From Thermohalobaculum sp039184865 (GTDB lineage: Bacteria > Pseudomonadota > Alphaproteobacteria > Rhodobacterales > Rhodobacteraceae): 64,000 bases of DNA. Position numbers and translations under genes: made by a program. This document shows positions 52,173 to 60,427 of this stretch, one piece after another. Each line of letters begins with the position of its first letter. Position 1 is the stretch's first letter. The notes under the pieces are model-generated. The model was not told the DNA's origin, ran no database searches, and worked only from the letters and a program-made list of their open reading frames with translations. The stretch lies in NCBI GenBank assembly GCA_039184865.1, contig JBCDAV010000006.1, positions 124,001-188,000 on the forward strand, in the 5' to 3' direction.

Positions 52173-52463
52173 ATGTCCATCGTCGTACAACTCACACTCA
52201 AGGCCAAGGACGACACCTACGACACGCTTGTCAGCACGATGAAGGCCATCCTGCCCGACACGGCGAAATACGACGGGGCGGAGCTGATTTCGTGCTCTGC
52301 CGATCCGGCCGAGAAGACCGTGCGGATCTGGGAGGTCTGGGACAAGATCGAGAGCCAGCAGGCCTATTTCGCATGGCGCACGGGCCGCGGTGAAATCGAT
52401 GCGCTGGTCGGGATGCTTCGGGAGCCTCCCGAGGTCGCAGAGATGGAGCACGTCGCCTTCTGA
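52173..52463 (+). CDS. Antibiotic biosynthesis monooxygenase (ABM) family protein, quinol monooxygenase-like
   Basis: This 96-residue small dimeric ferredoxin-like protein has 'VQLTLKAKDDTYDTLVSTM' at the start, 'ISCSADPAEKTVRIWEVWD' in the middle and the C-terminal 'MEHVAF' strand of the ABM family. Relatives are cofactor-free monooxygenases or heme-degrading enzymes. GGGAGG precedes the ATG. It follows pirin by 99 bp on the same strand. Confidence 0.82.
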   Translation: MSIVVQLTLKAKDDTYDTLVSTMKAILPDTAKYDGAELISCSADPAEKTVRIWEVWDKIESQQAYFAWRTGRGEIDALVGMLREPPEVAEMEHVAF

Positions 52464-52481
52464 TCCGGTCGAAGTGCCAGA

Positions 52482-52504
52482 GGCCCGATGCGCCGCACCG
52501 GGCC
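52482..52504. terminator. Hairpin between convergent ABM and dapD genes
   Basis: GGCCCG and CGGGCC form a 6-bp GC stem, extended by TGC/GCA after one mismatch, in the 52-bp gap between two convergent genes. There is no T-tract, so it is at best a weak bidirectional terminator. Confidence 0.5.
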
Positions 52505-52515
52505 CGTTGGGTGGG

Positions 52516-53361
52516 TCAATCGCGCAGAAGATCGTTGATCGAGGTCTTGGACCGCGTGCGTTCGTCGACCGTCTTGATGATGACTGCGCAGTAGAGGCTC
52601 GGTCCGGGTTCGCCGTTCGGGAGCTGCTTGCCGGGCAGTGAGCCAGGAACGACAACCGAGTAGGGCGGGATCTCGCCGACATGGACGGCGCCGGTGACGC
52701 GGTCGACGATCTTGGTCGAGGCGCCGATGAAGACGCCCATGGACAGGACCGAGCCTTCGCGGACGATCACGCCCTCGACGACTTCGGAGCGTGCGCCGAT
52801 GAAGCAGTTGTCCTCGACGATCACCGGCCCGGCCTGCAGGGGTTCCAGCACGCCGCCGATCCCCGCACCGCCCGAGATATGCACGTTCTTGCCGATCTGC
52901 GCGCACGAGCCGACGGTGGCCCAGGTGTCGACCATCGTGCCTGAGTCGACATAGGCCCCGAGATTGACGAAGGACGGCATCAACACGACGCCCGGAGCGA
53001 TATAGGCGGACCGGCGCACGACACAGTTCGGCACGGCGCGGAACCCCGCAGACGACCACTGGTTCTCGCCCCAGCCGTCGAATTTCGAAGGAACCTTGTC
53101 CCACCACGTCGCGTTGCCGGGGCCGCCGGCGATCGGCGCCATGTCGTTCAGGCGAAACGACAGAAGCACCGCTTTCTTGGCCCACTGATTGACGTGCCAT
53201 GTGCCGTCATCCTTGCGCTCGGCGACGCGCAGGGCGCCGGTGTCCATCGCTGAAAGCGCGTCGTCCACGGCATCGCGCGCCTCGCCCGTCGTCCCCGCGT
53301 TGATGCCGTCGCGGGCATCCCACGCTGCTTCGATGGCGGCCTCTAGATCGGCGTGGCTCAT
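52516..53361 (-). CDS. dapD: 2,3,4,5-tetrahydropyridine-2,6-dicarboxylate N-succinyltransferase
   Basis: This 281-residue trimeric enzyme of lysine and diaminopimelate synthesis transfers succinyl from CoA to tetrahydrodipicolinate. The left-handed beta-helix hexapeptides are clear: 'GVVLMPSFVNLGAYVDSGTM', 'VGSCAQIGKNVHISGGAGIG' and 'VIVEDNCFIGARSEVVEGVI' around residues 125-205. AGGAG precedes the ATG. It diverges from an unknown protein gene. Confidence 0.97.
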   Translation of the reverse strand: MSHADLEAAIEAAWDARDGINAGTTGEARDAVDDALSAMDTGALRVAERKDDGTWHVNQWAKKAVLLSFRLNDMAPIAGGPGNATWWDKVPSKFDGWGENQWSSAGFRAVPNCVVRRSAYIAPGVVLMPSFVNLGAYVDSGTMVDTWATVGSCAQIGKNVHISGGAGIGGVLEPLQAGPVIVEDNCFIGARSEVVEGVIVREGSVLSMGVFIGASTKIVDRVTGAVHVGEIPPYSVVVPGSLPGKQLPNGEPGPSLYCAVIIKTVDERTRSKTSINDLLRD

Positions 53362-53509
53362 GGCGGGCTCCTGTCCTGTCGGGATCTGTTGTCGCGGTGC
53401 CTATAGACAGAACGGTCTCGTCGCGCAATCGGGTGCGCCGACGCTTTGTCCGTCACTCGCCCTTTGGTAGACTCGTTCCGACTGGACAGTCGTTTGAGGG
53501 GGTGAGTCG

Positions 53510-54412
53510 ATGCTTCTTGAGTTGAACTCCAGAAAAAAGATGAACTCGCGCACGCCGGATGCCGCCGGCGGGTGGGTCTATCATCACGTACTTCCGGTTC
53601 GGTATTACTACGCAATCGCCTGCGTCCTCGCGCATGCCGTAAAGACAAACGCGGGCGGATCCGGAAATGACGCCGCGGCGGCGCTGGAGGCGATGCCGAC
53701 GATCGGTGCCAACCGGAACACGATCAAGAAGTTGGCGGGCGGCGCGGACATCGCGCTGGCGGACATCGGCAAGCTCTGCGCCAGCCCGTACTTCGGCGGT
53801 TTCTCCGGGCCGGAAGGCGTGCAGCGCATCTCGGATCCTGGCGATCGTCCCGAGCGCGTCTGCCCGAAGAGCGCGCCGCGGGACTGGTGGACGGCGCTGA
53901 AACAGCTCGAGACCCTGATCACCGGCCTCGTTCCGTCCTTGCCCGAACGCGACAACGAGCCCGCAAGGGTTTCTGTGGATGACGGTGCGATTGCCGCGGA
54001 TGCAGGGGCGATCGCGGGGCAGGTCCTGCGGCTCTCCGACTTCAACAAGAGCGTACGCCCGTTCGACCCGGGCGATTGGCGATTTTCCCCAAACCCGGAT
54101 GGGTCTGCGACGCAGCCGTGGCACTACCTGACGGGCGATTCGAAACTGTTCCCGAGCAATCCGCAGGTTGACAGCCTCGTCCGGGCGGGGCGCGGCAAGA
54201 GCAAGAAGGAATTTCAGGATCTCTGGAACGGCGTTGGCGGTGCGCCCGGGCTGTCCTCGACGCTTGGCGGTCATTTCAAGCTGATCGAGAGGCTGGAGGA
54301 GACCGGCGGGGTTCCCATCGAAGCGGGACCGCAGGCCAACACCCGCGCGGCGGACGCGAGCGCGAACCTGTTCCGGCGCGTTAACAAGCATCTGGTGCGC
54401 GTCCGGACCTGA
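53510..54412 (+). CDS. Hypothetical protein with an N-terminal HHxxP motif
   Basis: This 300-residue protein is of no family I recognise. Residues 20-40 read 'GGWVYHHVLPVRYYYAIACV'. The W-HHxxP pattern occurs in HNH/AHH-type nucleases, but the usual downstream N and H residues are not evident. There is no signal peptide or membrane segment. The middle holds Ala/Gly/Asp-rich stretches and 'DWRFSPNPDGSATQPWHYLT'. Codon use is like its neighbours. It has GGGTGAG before the ATG and stands alone. Confidence 0.6.
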   Translation: MLLELNSRKKMNSRTPDAAGGWVYHHVLPVRYYYAIACVLAHAVKTNAGGSGNDAAAALEAMPTIGANRNTIKKLAGGADIALADIGKLCASPYFGGFSGPEGVQRISDPGDRPERVCPKSAPRDWWTALKQLETLITGLVPSLPERDNEPARVSVDDGAIAADAGAIAGQVLRLSDFNKSVRPFDPGDWRFSPNPDGSATQPWHYLTGDSKLFPSNPQVDSLVRAGRGKSKKEFQDLWNGVGGAPGLSSTLGGHFKLIERLEETGGVPIEAGPQANTRAADASANLFRRVNKHLVRVRT

Positions 54413-54503
54413 TCACGCGAGGCGCGCCCGGGTTCGAGGCTTGTGTTTCAGCGCAGGCTTCGAAAAGGTCGGGCGGGGGTGCAACGTATTGGGGAGCCTG
54501 AGC

Positions 54504-55313
54504 ATGGCTGAACATCGAGTTTCGATTTTTCCGTCCGCCAATCAGGATGTCGAGAAGGCGCAGCGGGTACCCGAAACGGCGCAGACCAAGGCTCCGGCCT
54601 ATCAGCTTGCATTCGAGGATCTCGATTTTCTGCGTCGCGAGGACATGCGGCCGATCCGGTTCCAGCTCGAGCTCCTGAAGCCCGAACTGATGATGGCCGA
54701 GGCCGGGATCGAGTCGACGGTCGTCCTGTTCGGCGGGGCGCGGATACCCGATCCGGTGCATCGCGATCAGGCCCGCACCGAAACGCTTGCCGATCTGTCG
54801 CGGTACTACGACGAGGCCCGCAAGTTCGCCAACCTTGCCGGACGCGAGTCGATCGCCACCGAGGGACGCGACTACGTGGTGGTTACGGGCGGCGGCCCGG
54901 GTGTCATGGAGGCGGGAAATCGCGGGGCGGGGGAGGTCGGCGCGAAGTCGATCGGGCTGAACATCGTCCTGCCGCACGAGCAGGCGCCGAACACGTTCGT
55001 CACGCCCGAGCTGTGCTTCAATTTCCACTATTTCGCGCTGCGCAAGATGCATTTCCTGATGCGCGCCCGCGCGGTGGCTGCTTTCCCGGGCGGCTACGGC
55101 ACCCTCGACGAGCTGTTCGAGACGCTCACCCTGATCCAGACGGAACGGATGGAGCGGGTGCCGGTCCTGCTGTTCGGCGAGGTGTTCTGGCGGCGCATCG
55201 TCAACTGGGAAGCGCTGGCCGATGCCGGAACGATCTCGCCGCAGGATCTCGATCTGTTCCGATTTGTCGAGACCGCGGAAGAGGCCTGGGAGATCATTCG
55301 CCCCGGTGGCTGA
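54504..55313 (+). CDS. LOG family protein (cytokinin riboside 5'-monophosphate phosphoribohydrolase type)
   Basis: This 269-residue protein carries the LOG signatures 'VVVTGGGPGVMEAGNRGAGE' near residue 133 and PGGYGTLDE near residue 198, with 'ALRKMHFLMRARAVAAFPGG' between. LOG proteins remove the base from nucleoside monophosphates and were formerly called lysine decarboxylases. The long N-terminal extension (about 75 residues) is typical of the proteobacterial group. GGGGAG lies before the ATG at 54504. Confidence 0.92.
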   Translation: MAEHRVSIFPSANQDVEKAQRVPETAQTKAPAYQLAFEDLDFLRREDMRPIRFQLELLKPELMMAEAGIESTVVLFGGARIPDPVHRDQARTETLADLSRYYDEARKFANLAGRESIATEGRDYVVVTGGGPGVMEAGNRGAGEVGAKSIGLNIVLPHEQAPNTFVTPELCFNFHYFALRKMHFLMRARAVAAFPGGYGTLDELFETLTLIQTERMERVPVLLFGEVFWRRIVNWEALADAGTISPQDLDLFRFVETAEEAWEIIRPGG

Positions 55314-55347
55314 ATGCGGGGCAGCCGCTTGACTCTGATAGAGATAA

Positions 55348-55362
55348 GAACAAAATAAGAAC
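55348..55362 (-). promoter_or_regulatory. LexA (SOS) box upstream of imuB
   Basis: The plus strand reads GAAC-AAAATAA-GAAC, which on the minus strand is GTTC-N7-GTTC, the direct-repeat LexA site of alphaproteobacteria. It lies 22 bases before the imuB start codon, where LexA would block transcription until DNA damage. Confidence 0.85.
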
Positions 55363-55384
55363 AAACTCGGTTCAGGGTCGATCC

Positions 55385-56902
55385 ATGCGGCGGCGCGTCA
55401 TCTCGGTCTGCCTGCCCTTTCTGGCAGCAGAGCATCACCTTCGTGTCGACGGGCAGACAGGATTGTCCGAGCCGTTCGCGGTGATCGAGCATGCCGCGGG
55501 CATGCAGCGCCTCGCCGGTGTCAATGCGTCCGCGGCGGCGAAAGGGCTGTCGACGGGCATGGGTCTCACGGATGCCCGCGCGATCTGCCCGGATCTTCGG
55601 ACATCGATGCTGCGGCCGCAGCGGCTTCAGGCGTTCGTCTGCGCGCTGGCACGCTGGGCGGAGCGCTTCTCCCCCCTCACGGGCCGCGATCAGGGCGATG
55701 CGCTCGTCATCGATGCGTCCGGTTGCGCCCATCTTTTTGGCGGTGAGGAGGACATGATCTCGGCGGTTCTTGCCGAACTTGCCGGGCTCGGGTTGACCGC
55801 GCGGGCAGCGCTCGCCGATACCAAGGGCGCGGCCTGGGCGCTCGCGCATTTCTCGGAGGGTGGCGTGGCGCCCGAGGGTCGCATCCGGCCAGCTATCGCG
55901 GGCCTCCCGGTGGCCGCCCTGCGGCTTGATCCGGATACCGTCGAGCGCCTCGGTCAGGTCGGTCTGACGACTGTCGAGCCGCTGACCCGCATGCCGCGCG
56001 GCGCTCTGGCGCGGCGTTTCGGCATCGCCTGCATGCAACGGCTCGATCAGGCGCTCGGGGCCGAGCCGGAGCCTGTGTCGCCGGCCCGCACGCTGCCCGG
56101 CTTTTCGGTCCGGATGACATTGGCCGAGCCGATCGGTCTGGTCTCGGACGTCATGGCCGGACTGGACCGATTGCTGGAACGGTTGTGCCAGAAGCTCGAA
56201 CAGCACCAGCAGGGCGCGCGGACCTTGCGGTTGACGGCGCGCCGGGTCGACCGCGCAGATCAGCATGCCGAGATTTCCCTGGCTCGACCCGGCCGCGACC
56301 CGATGCGGCTGCGGGATCTCTTCGAACGCAAGGTGAGCGAGATCCAGGCGGGGTTCGGGATCGATGCTCTCAGGCTGGAGGCGGTGTCAACCGAACCCCT
56401 GAAACCGGCGCAGGTGACGCAGTCGCACCGGGCGACCGCCGAGCAGAAGCTGACCGACCTGATCTCGCAGATCGGCAACAGGGTCGGCTTCGAGAATGTC
56501 ACCCGCGCGCTGCCGGCCGACAGCCATATCCCCGAGCGCGCGTTCAGCACTGCGGCTGCGGCCTACAGCGCTCCGGCGGACTGGGGGGTGCGGAGCGGTC
56601 CGACCGGTCGGCCGAGGCCGATTTCAATCCTTGCGCCCCAGCCCGTCGACGTGACGGAAGACGTCTCCGTCACCTCGCAGCGCCCGCCCGCCAGTTTCCG
56701 GATTGCTGGCCGGTCCTACGAACTGGTTGCTGCCAGCGGAGCCGAACGTCTTGCTCCGGAATGGTGGTGGGACGATCCCGACTGGCGATCCGGCCCGCGC
56801 GACTACTGGCATGTCGAGACGCGCGAAGGGCCGCGGCTCTGGCTGTTCCACACGCCCGCAGCCCATCGCCCGGGTTGGTTCCTGCACGGATATTTTGCCT
56901 GA
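55385..56902 (+). CDS. imuB: Inactive-type Y-family DNA polymerase homologue (ImuB)
   Basis: This 505-residue protein has the Y-family palm and fingers region ('VISVCLPFLAAEHHLRVDG' at the start, 'GMQRLAGVNASAAAKGLSTG' near residue 40, 'VIDASGCAHLFGG' near residue 110). The catalytic acids of active Y polymerases are replaced, as in ImuB. A long C-terminal part ends in 'WHVETREGPRLWLFHTP' and 'RPGWFLHGYFA', typical of ImuB. In other bacteria ImuB links ImuA and DnaE2 in SOS mutagenesis. Neither partner adjoins it here. The ATG at 55385 follows a LexA box. Confidence 0.9.
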   Translation: MRRRVISVCLPFLAAEHHLRVDGQTGLSEPFAVIEHAAGMQRLAGVNASAAAKGLSTGMGLTDARAICPDLRTSMLRPQRLQAFVCALARWAERFSPLTGRDQGDALVIDASGCAHLFGGEEDMISAVLAELAGLGLTARAALADTKGAAWALAHFSEGGVAPEGRIRPAIAGLPVAALRLDPDTVERLGQVGLTTVEPLTRMPRGALARRFGIACMQRLDQALGAEPEPVSPARTLPGFSVRMTLAEPIGLVSDVMAGLDRLLERLCQKLEQHQQGARTLRLTARRVDRADQHAEISLARPGRDPMRLRDLFERKVSEIQAGFGIDALRLEAVSTEPLKPAQVTQSHRATAEQKLTDLISQIGNRVGFENVTRALPADSHIPERAFSTAAAAYSAPADWGVRSGPTGRPRPISILAPQPVDVTEDVSVTSQRPPASFRIAGRSYELVAASGAERLAPEWWWDDPDWRSGPRDYWHVETREGPRLWLFHTPAAHRPGWFLHGYFA

Positions 56903-56966
56903 CGAGGGCAAATAAACGCGATCGAGATTCAGCTTTCGCTAACCACGTTCGGGTGAAATTATCGCC

Positions 56967-57464
56967 ATGAACACAACCGGAAGAATATACCAGCGAAAAG
57001 TGCTCGCGATCGCCTCGCAAGGTGGGCACTGGGTCCAACTGCGCCGCCTTCGCGCCGCATGGGACGGTTGCCGGACGACCTATGTCTGCACCAACGCGGG
57101 CTATCGCCAAGAGGTTGCCGAGACCGAACCCAGTGCGGAATTCCAGGCGATTCCCGATGCCAACATGACAACGAAGCTTCGGCTGGTCTTGCAGGCACTG
57201 CACGTCCTCATGATCGTCCTGCGCGTCCGTCCCGATGCCATAGTGACGACCGGCGCGGCTCCGGGCTACTTCGCCCTGCGCATCGGCCGCATGATCGGCG
57301 CTCGAACAGTCTGGGTCGACAGCATCGCAAACGGCCAGGAACTCTCGTTGTCCGGCCGCAAGGCAGGGCGCTATGCCGGCCTGTGGCTGACGCAATGGGA
57401 ACATCTCGCCGAGCCTGCCGTGAAGCCGGGCTCCGGACCCCGTTTCCAAGGAGCGATCCTGTGA
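56967..57464 (+). CDS. Alg14/PssD-like glycosyltransferase subunit
   Basis: This 165-residue protein resembles the Alg14-type membrane-anchored half of a split glycosyltransferase (PssD/WelK group). It begins 'VLAIASQGGHWVQLRRLRAA' and has a membrane-associated helix near residues 68-85 ('LQALHVLMIVLRVRPDAIV') and 'GAAPGYFALRIGRMIGARTV'. It recruits the catalytic half encoded next, with which it overlaps by GTGA. Together they would add the second sugar to a lipid-linked saccharide for exopolysaccharide. Confidence 0.85.
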   Translation: MNTTGRIYQRKVLAIASQGGHWVQLRRLRAAWDGCRTTYVCTNAGYRQEVAETEPSAEFQAIPDANMTTKLRLVLQALHVLMIVLRVRPDAIVTTGAAPGYFALRIGRMIGARTVWVDSIANGQELSLSGRKAGRYAGLWLTQWEHLAEPAVKPGSGPRFQGAIL

Positions 57465-57961
57465 GCCTTTTCCTGACCGTCGGGACACAACTGCCATTCG
57501 ACCGGCTGGTGCGGGCCGTAGACGCTTGGGCGGGCAGACAAAAGACTCAGGATATCGAGATCTTCGGCCAGATCGGCGGCCTGCAGCGCACCTCATATCG
57601 ACCATCGAACTTCGAATGGACCGAGTTTCTGGACCCGGAGACATTTTCCCGACGCTTTCACAAGGCAACCCACATTGTCGCGCATGCGGGCATGGGCACG
57701 ATCATCTCGTCGCTGATGGTCAACAAGCCGATACTCGTACTGCCGCGCCTCGCTGTCCTCAGCGAACAGCGCAACGATCATCAGATAGCTACGGTCGAGA
57801 AATTCGCCGATCGCCCGGGCGTGATGGCGGTTCTCGACGAGAAGGACGTGGCCGACGCGTTGACTGAGATGACACAGCTCCCGCAGACCACGGGGTGCGG
57901 CATCGGCGATTTGGCCGATCAGAGCCTGACGCAGGCCATTCGTGAACAGATTATGGCTTAA
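57461..57961 (+). CDS. Alg13/PssE-like glycosyltransferase subunit
   Basis: This 166-residue protein starts with a GTG inside the GTGA overlap with the previous gene and behind AAGGAG. It matches the Alg13-type catalytic half: 'LTVGTQLPFDRLVRAVD' at the start and the nucleotide-sugar site 'HIVAHAGMGTIISSLMVNKP' near residue 72, then 'EQRNDHQIATVEKFADR'. It lacks a membrane helix and needs the Alg14-like partner for membrane attachment. Other exopolysaccharide genes are absent nearby. Confidence 0.88.
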   Translation: MSLFLTVGTQLPFDRLVRAVDAWAGRQKTQDIEIFGQIGGLQRTSYRPSNFEWTEFLDPETFSRRFHKATHIVAHAGMGTIISSLMVNKPILVLPRLAVLSEQRNDHQIATVEKFADRPGVMAVLDEKDVADALTEMTQLPQTTGCGIGDLADQSLTQAIREQIMA

Positions 57962-58027
57962 TGCCGCAAAGCGCGCCGCGCTCGCGTGCTCTTCGCTTCA
58001 AATCCAGGTCTTAAGGCGACCGGACGG

Positions 58028-58459
58028 TTAGTCCTTGCGACGCACCCGGATCACGACATCGATGCGGGCAATTTCAGCGTCCTCAGGAGCTTCCGGCATC
58101 CTTGAGAACGCAACCGCGTCCCTCGGTGCATCCGTGAGCTTGCCGGAATCCTCCCAGAAGAAGTGGGCGTGCTCGTCTGTACGTGTGTCGAAATAGCTGC
58201 GCGACCCGTCGACCGTGATTTCTGCGAGGAGACCCGCCTCAGTGAACGACCTCAACGTATTGTAGATGGTCGCCAGCGACACCGAAACGCCTGCCGCGTT
58301 CGCCGCTTCGAACAGTCGCTCGGCCGTCACGTGGCGGTCGTGCCCGTCACCCACAAGCAGTTCGGCCAGCGCCAAACGCTGACGGGTCGGACGCAAACCA
58401 GCCCCTGACAGCCAGTTACCCGCCCGTTCAGAAGGTGTATTGCCGCTATAGATCCGCAC
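58028..58459 (-). CDS. irr: Iron response regulator Irr (Fur family)
   Basis: This 143-residue Fur-family repressor has the winged-helix region 'GLRPTRQRLALAELL...VSLATIYNTLRSFTEAGLL' (residues 22-78) and a dimerisation part with 'RTDEHAHFFWEDSGKLTDAP' near residue 94. It keeps the H-x-H residues linked to heme or metal sensing in Irr and lacks the CxxC pairs of many Fur proteins. The start is GTG with GGAG upstream. Its place next to fabA is the usual one in Rhodobacterales. Confidence 0.85.
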   Translation of the reverse strand: MRIYSGNTPSERAGNWLSGAGLRPTRQRLALAELLVGDGHDRHVTAERLFEAANAAGVSVSLATIYNTLRSFTEAGLLAEITVDGSRSYFDTRTDEHAHFFWEDSGKLTDAPRDAVAFSRMPEAPEDAEIARIDVVIRVRRKD

Positions 58460-58492
58460 GGTTATTTGCGCTCCGATCGCTTACAAGTCTTT

Positions 58493-58504
58493 TGCTACGT
58501 AGCA
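58493..58504. promoter_or_regulatory. Perfect 12-bp palindrome between irr and fabA
   Basis: TGCTACGTAGCA is a perfect palindrome in the 185-bp divergent gap, 34 bases from the irr start and 141 bases from the fabA start. Its place suggests an operator for irr or for both directions. It does not match the usual Irr-box (ICE) sequence. Confidence 0.5.
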
Positions 58505-58644
58505 TGCCCAGAGTTCATATACAGTAGAAATTTCCCAGTTTCAAAGCCTGATGCGCCGCACACATGCGCAGGGGTTCTTGTCCCGGCCCGACCTCGGTGC
58601 TAGGGAACGCGCAAATTGGGAGTGAAAGTCCGGAGAAGCGCAGC

Positions 58645-59163
58645 ATGGTCGGAAGACCGAACAACTACGAACTTGATGATCTGTTGCGCTGCGCGCGCGG
58701 AGAGCTGTTTGGCCCCGGCAATGCTCAACTGCCGGAACCGCCGATGCTGATGGTTGACCGGATCACGTCGATCACGGTCGATGGCGGGCCTGACGGGAAA
58801 GGCCAGGTCGTCGCCGAATTCGAAGTCAAACCGGACAGCTGGTTCTTCAAGTGCCACTTTCCGGGCGATCCGGTGATGCCGGGCTGCCTTGGCCTCGATG
58901 CTCTCTGGCAGCTCACTGGCTTCTTCCTCGGCTGGCTCGGCATGCCGGGTAAGGGCCGCGCGCTCGGCGTCGGCGAGGTGAAGTTTTCCGGCATGGTCAC
59001 GCCGGCCGCCAAGATCGTACGCTACACCGTTAACCTGAAGCGCGTGATCGATCGCAAGCTCAAGATGGGCATCGCCGACGGGCAACTCGAGGTCGACGGC
59101 GAGATCATCTACACCACCAAGGACATGCGCGTCGGTCTTTTCTCGGACGCCGCACCCGCTTAA
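58645..59163 (+). CDS. fabA: 3-hydroxydecanoyl-ACP dehydratase/isomerase
   Basis: This 172-residue enzyme dehydrates 3-hydroxyacyl-ACP and isomerises trans-2-decenoyl-ACP to cis-3, the entry to unsaturated fatty acids. The active-site stretch 'WFFKCHFPGDPVMPGCLGLD' near residue 70 holds the catalytic His, with Asp in 'GLDALWQLTGFFLGW'. The ATG at 58645 has CGGAG upstream. It leads the fabA-fabB-fabI operon. Confidence 0.96.
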   Translation: MVGRPNNYELDDLLRCARGELFGPGNAQLPEPPMLMVDRITSITVDGGPDGKGQVVAEFEVKPDSWFFKCHFPGDPVMPGCLGLDALWQLTGFFLGWLGMPGKGRALGVGEVKFSGMVTPAAKIVRYTVNLKRVIDRKLKMGIADGQLEVDGEIIYTTKDMRVGLFSDAAPA

Positions 59164-59198
59164 GTCCCGCGTCAGCATCGTTCAGAAGGAGCCCGCCC

Positions 59199-60422
59199 AT
59201 GCGCCGAGTCGTCGTCACCGGGATCGGGATTGTGTCCTCGATCGGCAACAATGCCCAGGAGGTTACCGCGTCGCTGCGCGAGGGGAAATCGGGAATCGTG
59301 TTTGCCGACGACTATGCCGAGCACGGCTTCCGCAGCCAGGTGCATGGCGCTCCGCAGATCGACCTCACCGAGATGATCGACAAGCGCCAGCTCCGATTCA
59401 TGGGCGACGGTGCGGCCTACAACTACATCGCGATGGAACAGGCGATCGCCGATAGCGGGCTAGAGGAGAACGAGGTTTCGAACGAGCGCACCGGTCTCGT
59501 GATGGGTTCTGGCGGTCCATCGACCAAGCATCTCTTCAATGCGCATCAGATCGTCGTGGAGAAGGGCGCGCCCAAGCGGATGGGGCCGTTCATGGTCACG
59601 CGCTGCATGTCCTCGACCAACTCGGCCTGCCTGGCGACGCCGTTCAAGATCAAGGGCGTAAATTACTCGATCACATCTGCCTGTTCGACCAGCGCGCACT
59701 GCATCGGCAACGCGATGGAGCAGATCCAGTTCGGCAAGCAGGACATCGTCTTTGCCGGCGGCGGCGAGGAACTCGACTGGACACTCTCGTGCCTCTTCGA
59801 CGCGATGGGTGCGATGTCCTCGAAGTACAATGACGCGCCGCAGACCGCGTCGCGGGCGTTCGACGCGAACCGCGACGGTTTCGTGATCGCCGGTGGCGGC
59901 GGCGTGGTCGTGCTCGAGGAACTCGAACACGCAAAGGCGCGCGGCGCGAAGATCTACGCGGAACTGACCGGATACGGCGCCACCTCGGACGGCCATGACA
60001 TGGTCGCACCCTCGGGTGAGGGCGGCGAGCGGTCGATGCGACTGGCCGTCGAGACCCTCGGCGAACGCAAGGTGAGCTACGTCAACGCGCACGGCACGTC
60101 GACGCCTGCCGGGGACGTTGTCGAGGTCGAGGCTGTTCGCCGAGTCTTCCCCGATGCGACGCCGCCGATTTCGTCGACCAAGTCGCTGACAGGGCATTCG
60201 CTCGGCGCCACCGGTGTGCAGGAAGCGATCTATTCGCTGCTCATGCTCGAAGGCGACTTTATCGCAGCCTCTGCCAACGTGCAGGATCTCGACCCGGCTC
60301 TGAACGCGGAAGAGATCGTCACGGAGCGCGTCGACAATGCCGGTCTCGACACCGTTCTGTCCAACAGCTTCGGCTTCGGCGGAACCAACGCGACACTGGC
60401 AATGAGCCGGTTCCACGGGTGA
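59199..60422 (+). CDS. fabB: 3-oxoacyl-ACP synthase I
   Basis: This 407-residue condensing enzyme elongates acyl-ACP with malonyl-ACP, including the cis-unsaturated intermediates made by FabA. The catalytic Cys is in 'YSITSACSTSAHCIGNAMEQ' near residue 163, and the two His are in 'YVNAHGTSTPAGD' near residue 298 and 'SLTGHSLGATGVQEAI' near residue 333. It lies 35 bp after fabA, and its stop overlaps the possible GTG start of fabI. Confidence 0.97.
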   Translation: MRRVVVTGIGIVSSIGNNAQEVTASLREGKSGIVFADDYAEHGFRSQVHGAPQIDLTEMIDKRQLRFMGDGAAYNYIAMEQAIADSGLEENEVSNERTGLVMGSGGPSTKHLFNAHQIVVEKGAPKRMGPFMVTRCMSSTNSACLATPFKIKGVNYSITSACSTSAHCIGNAMEQIQFGKQDIVFAGGGEELDWTLSCLFDAMGAMSSKYNDAPQTASRAFDANRDGFVIAGGGGVVVLEELEHAKARGAKIYAELTGYGATSDGHDMVAPSGEGGERSMRLAVETLGERKVSYVNAHGTSTPAGDVVEVEAVRRVFPDATPPISSTKSLTGHSLGATGVQEAIYSLLMLEGDFIAASANVQDLDPALNAEEIVTERVDNAGLDTVLSNSFGFGGTNATLAMSRFHG

Positions 60423-60427
60423 GCGTG

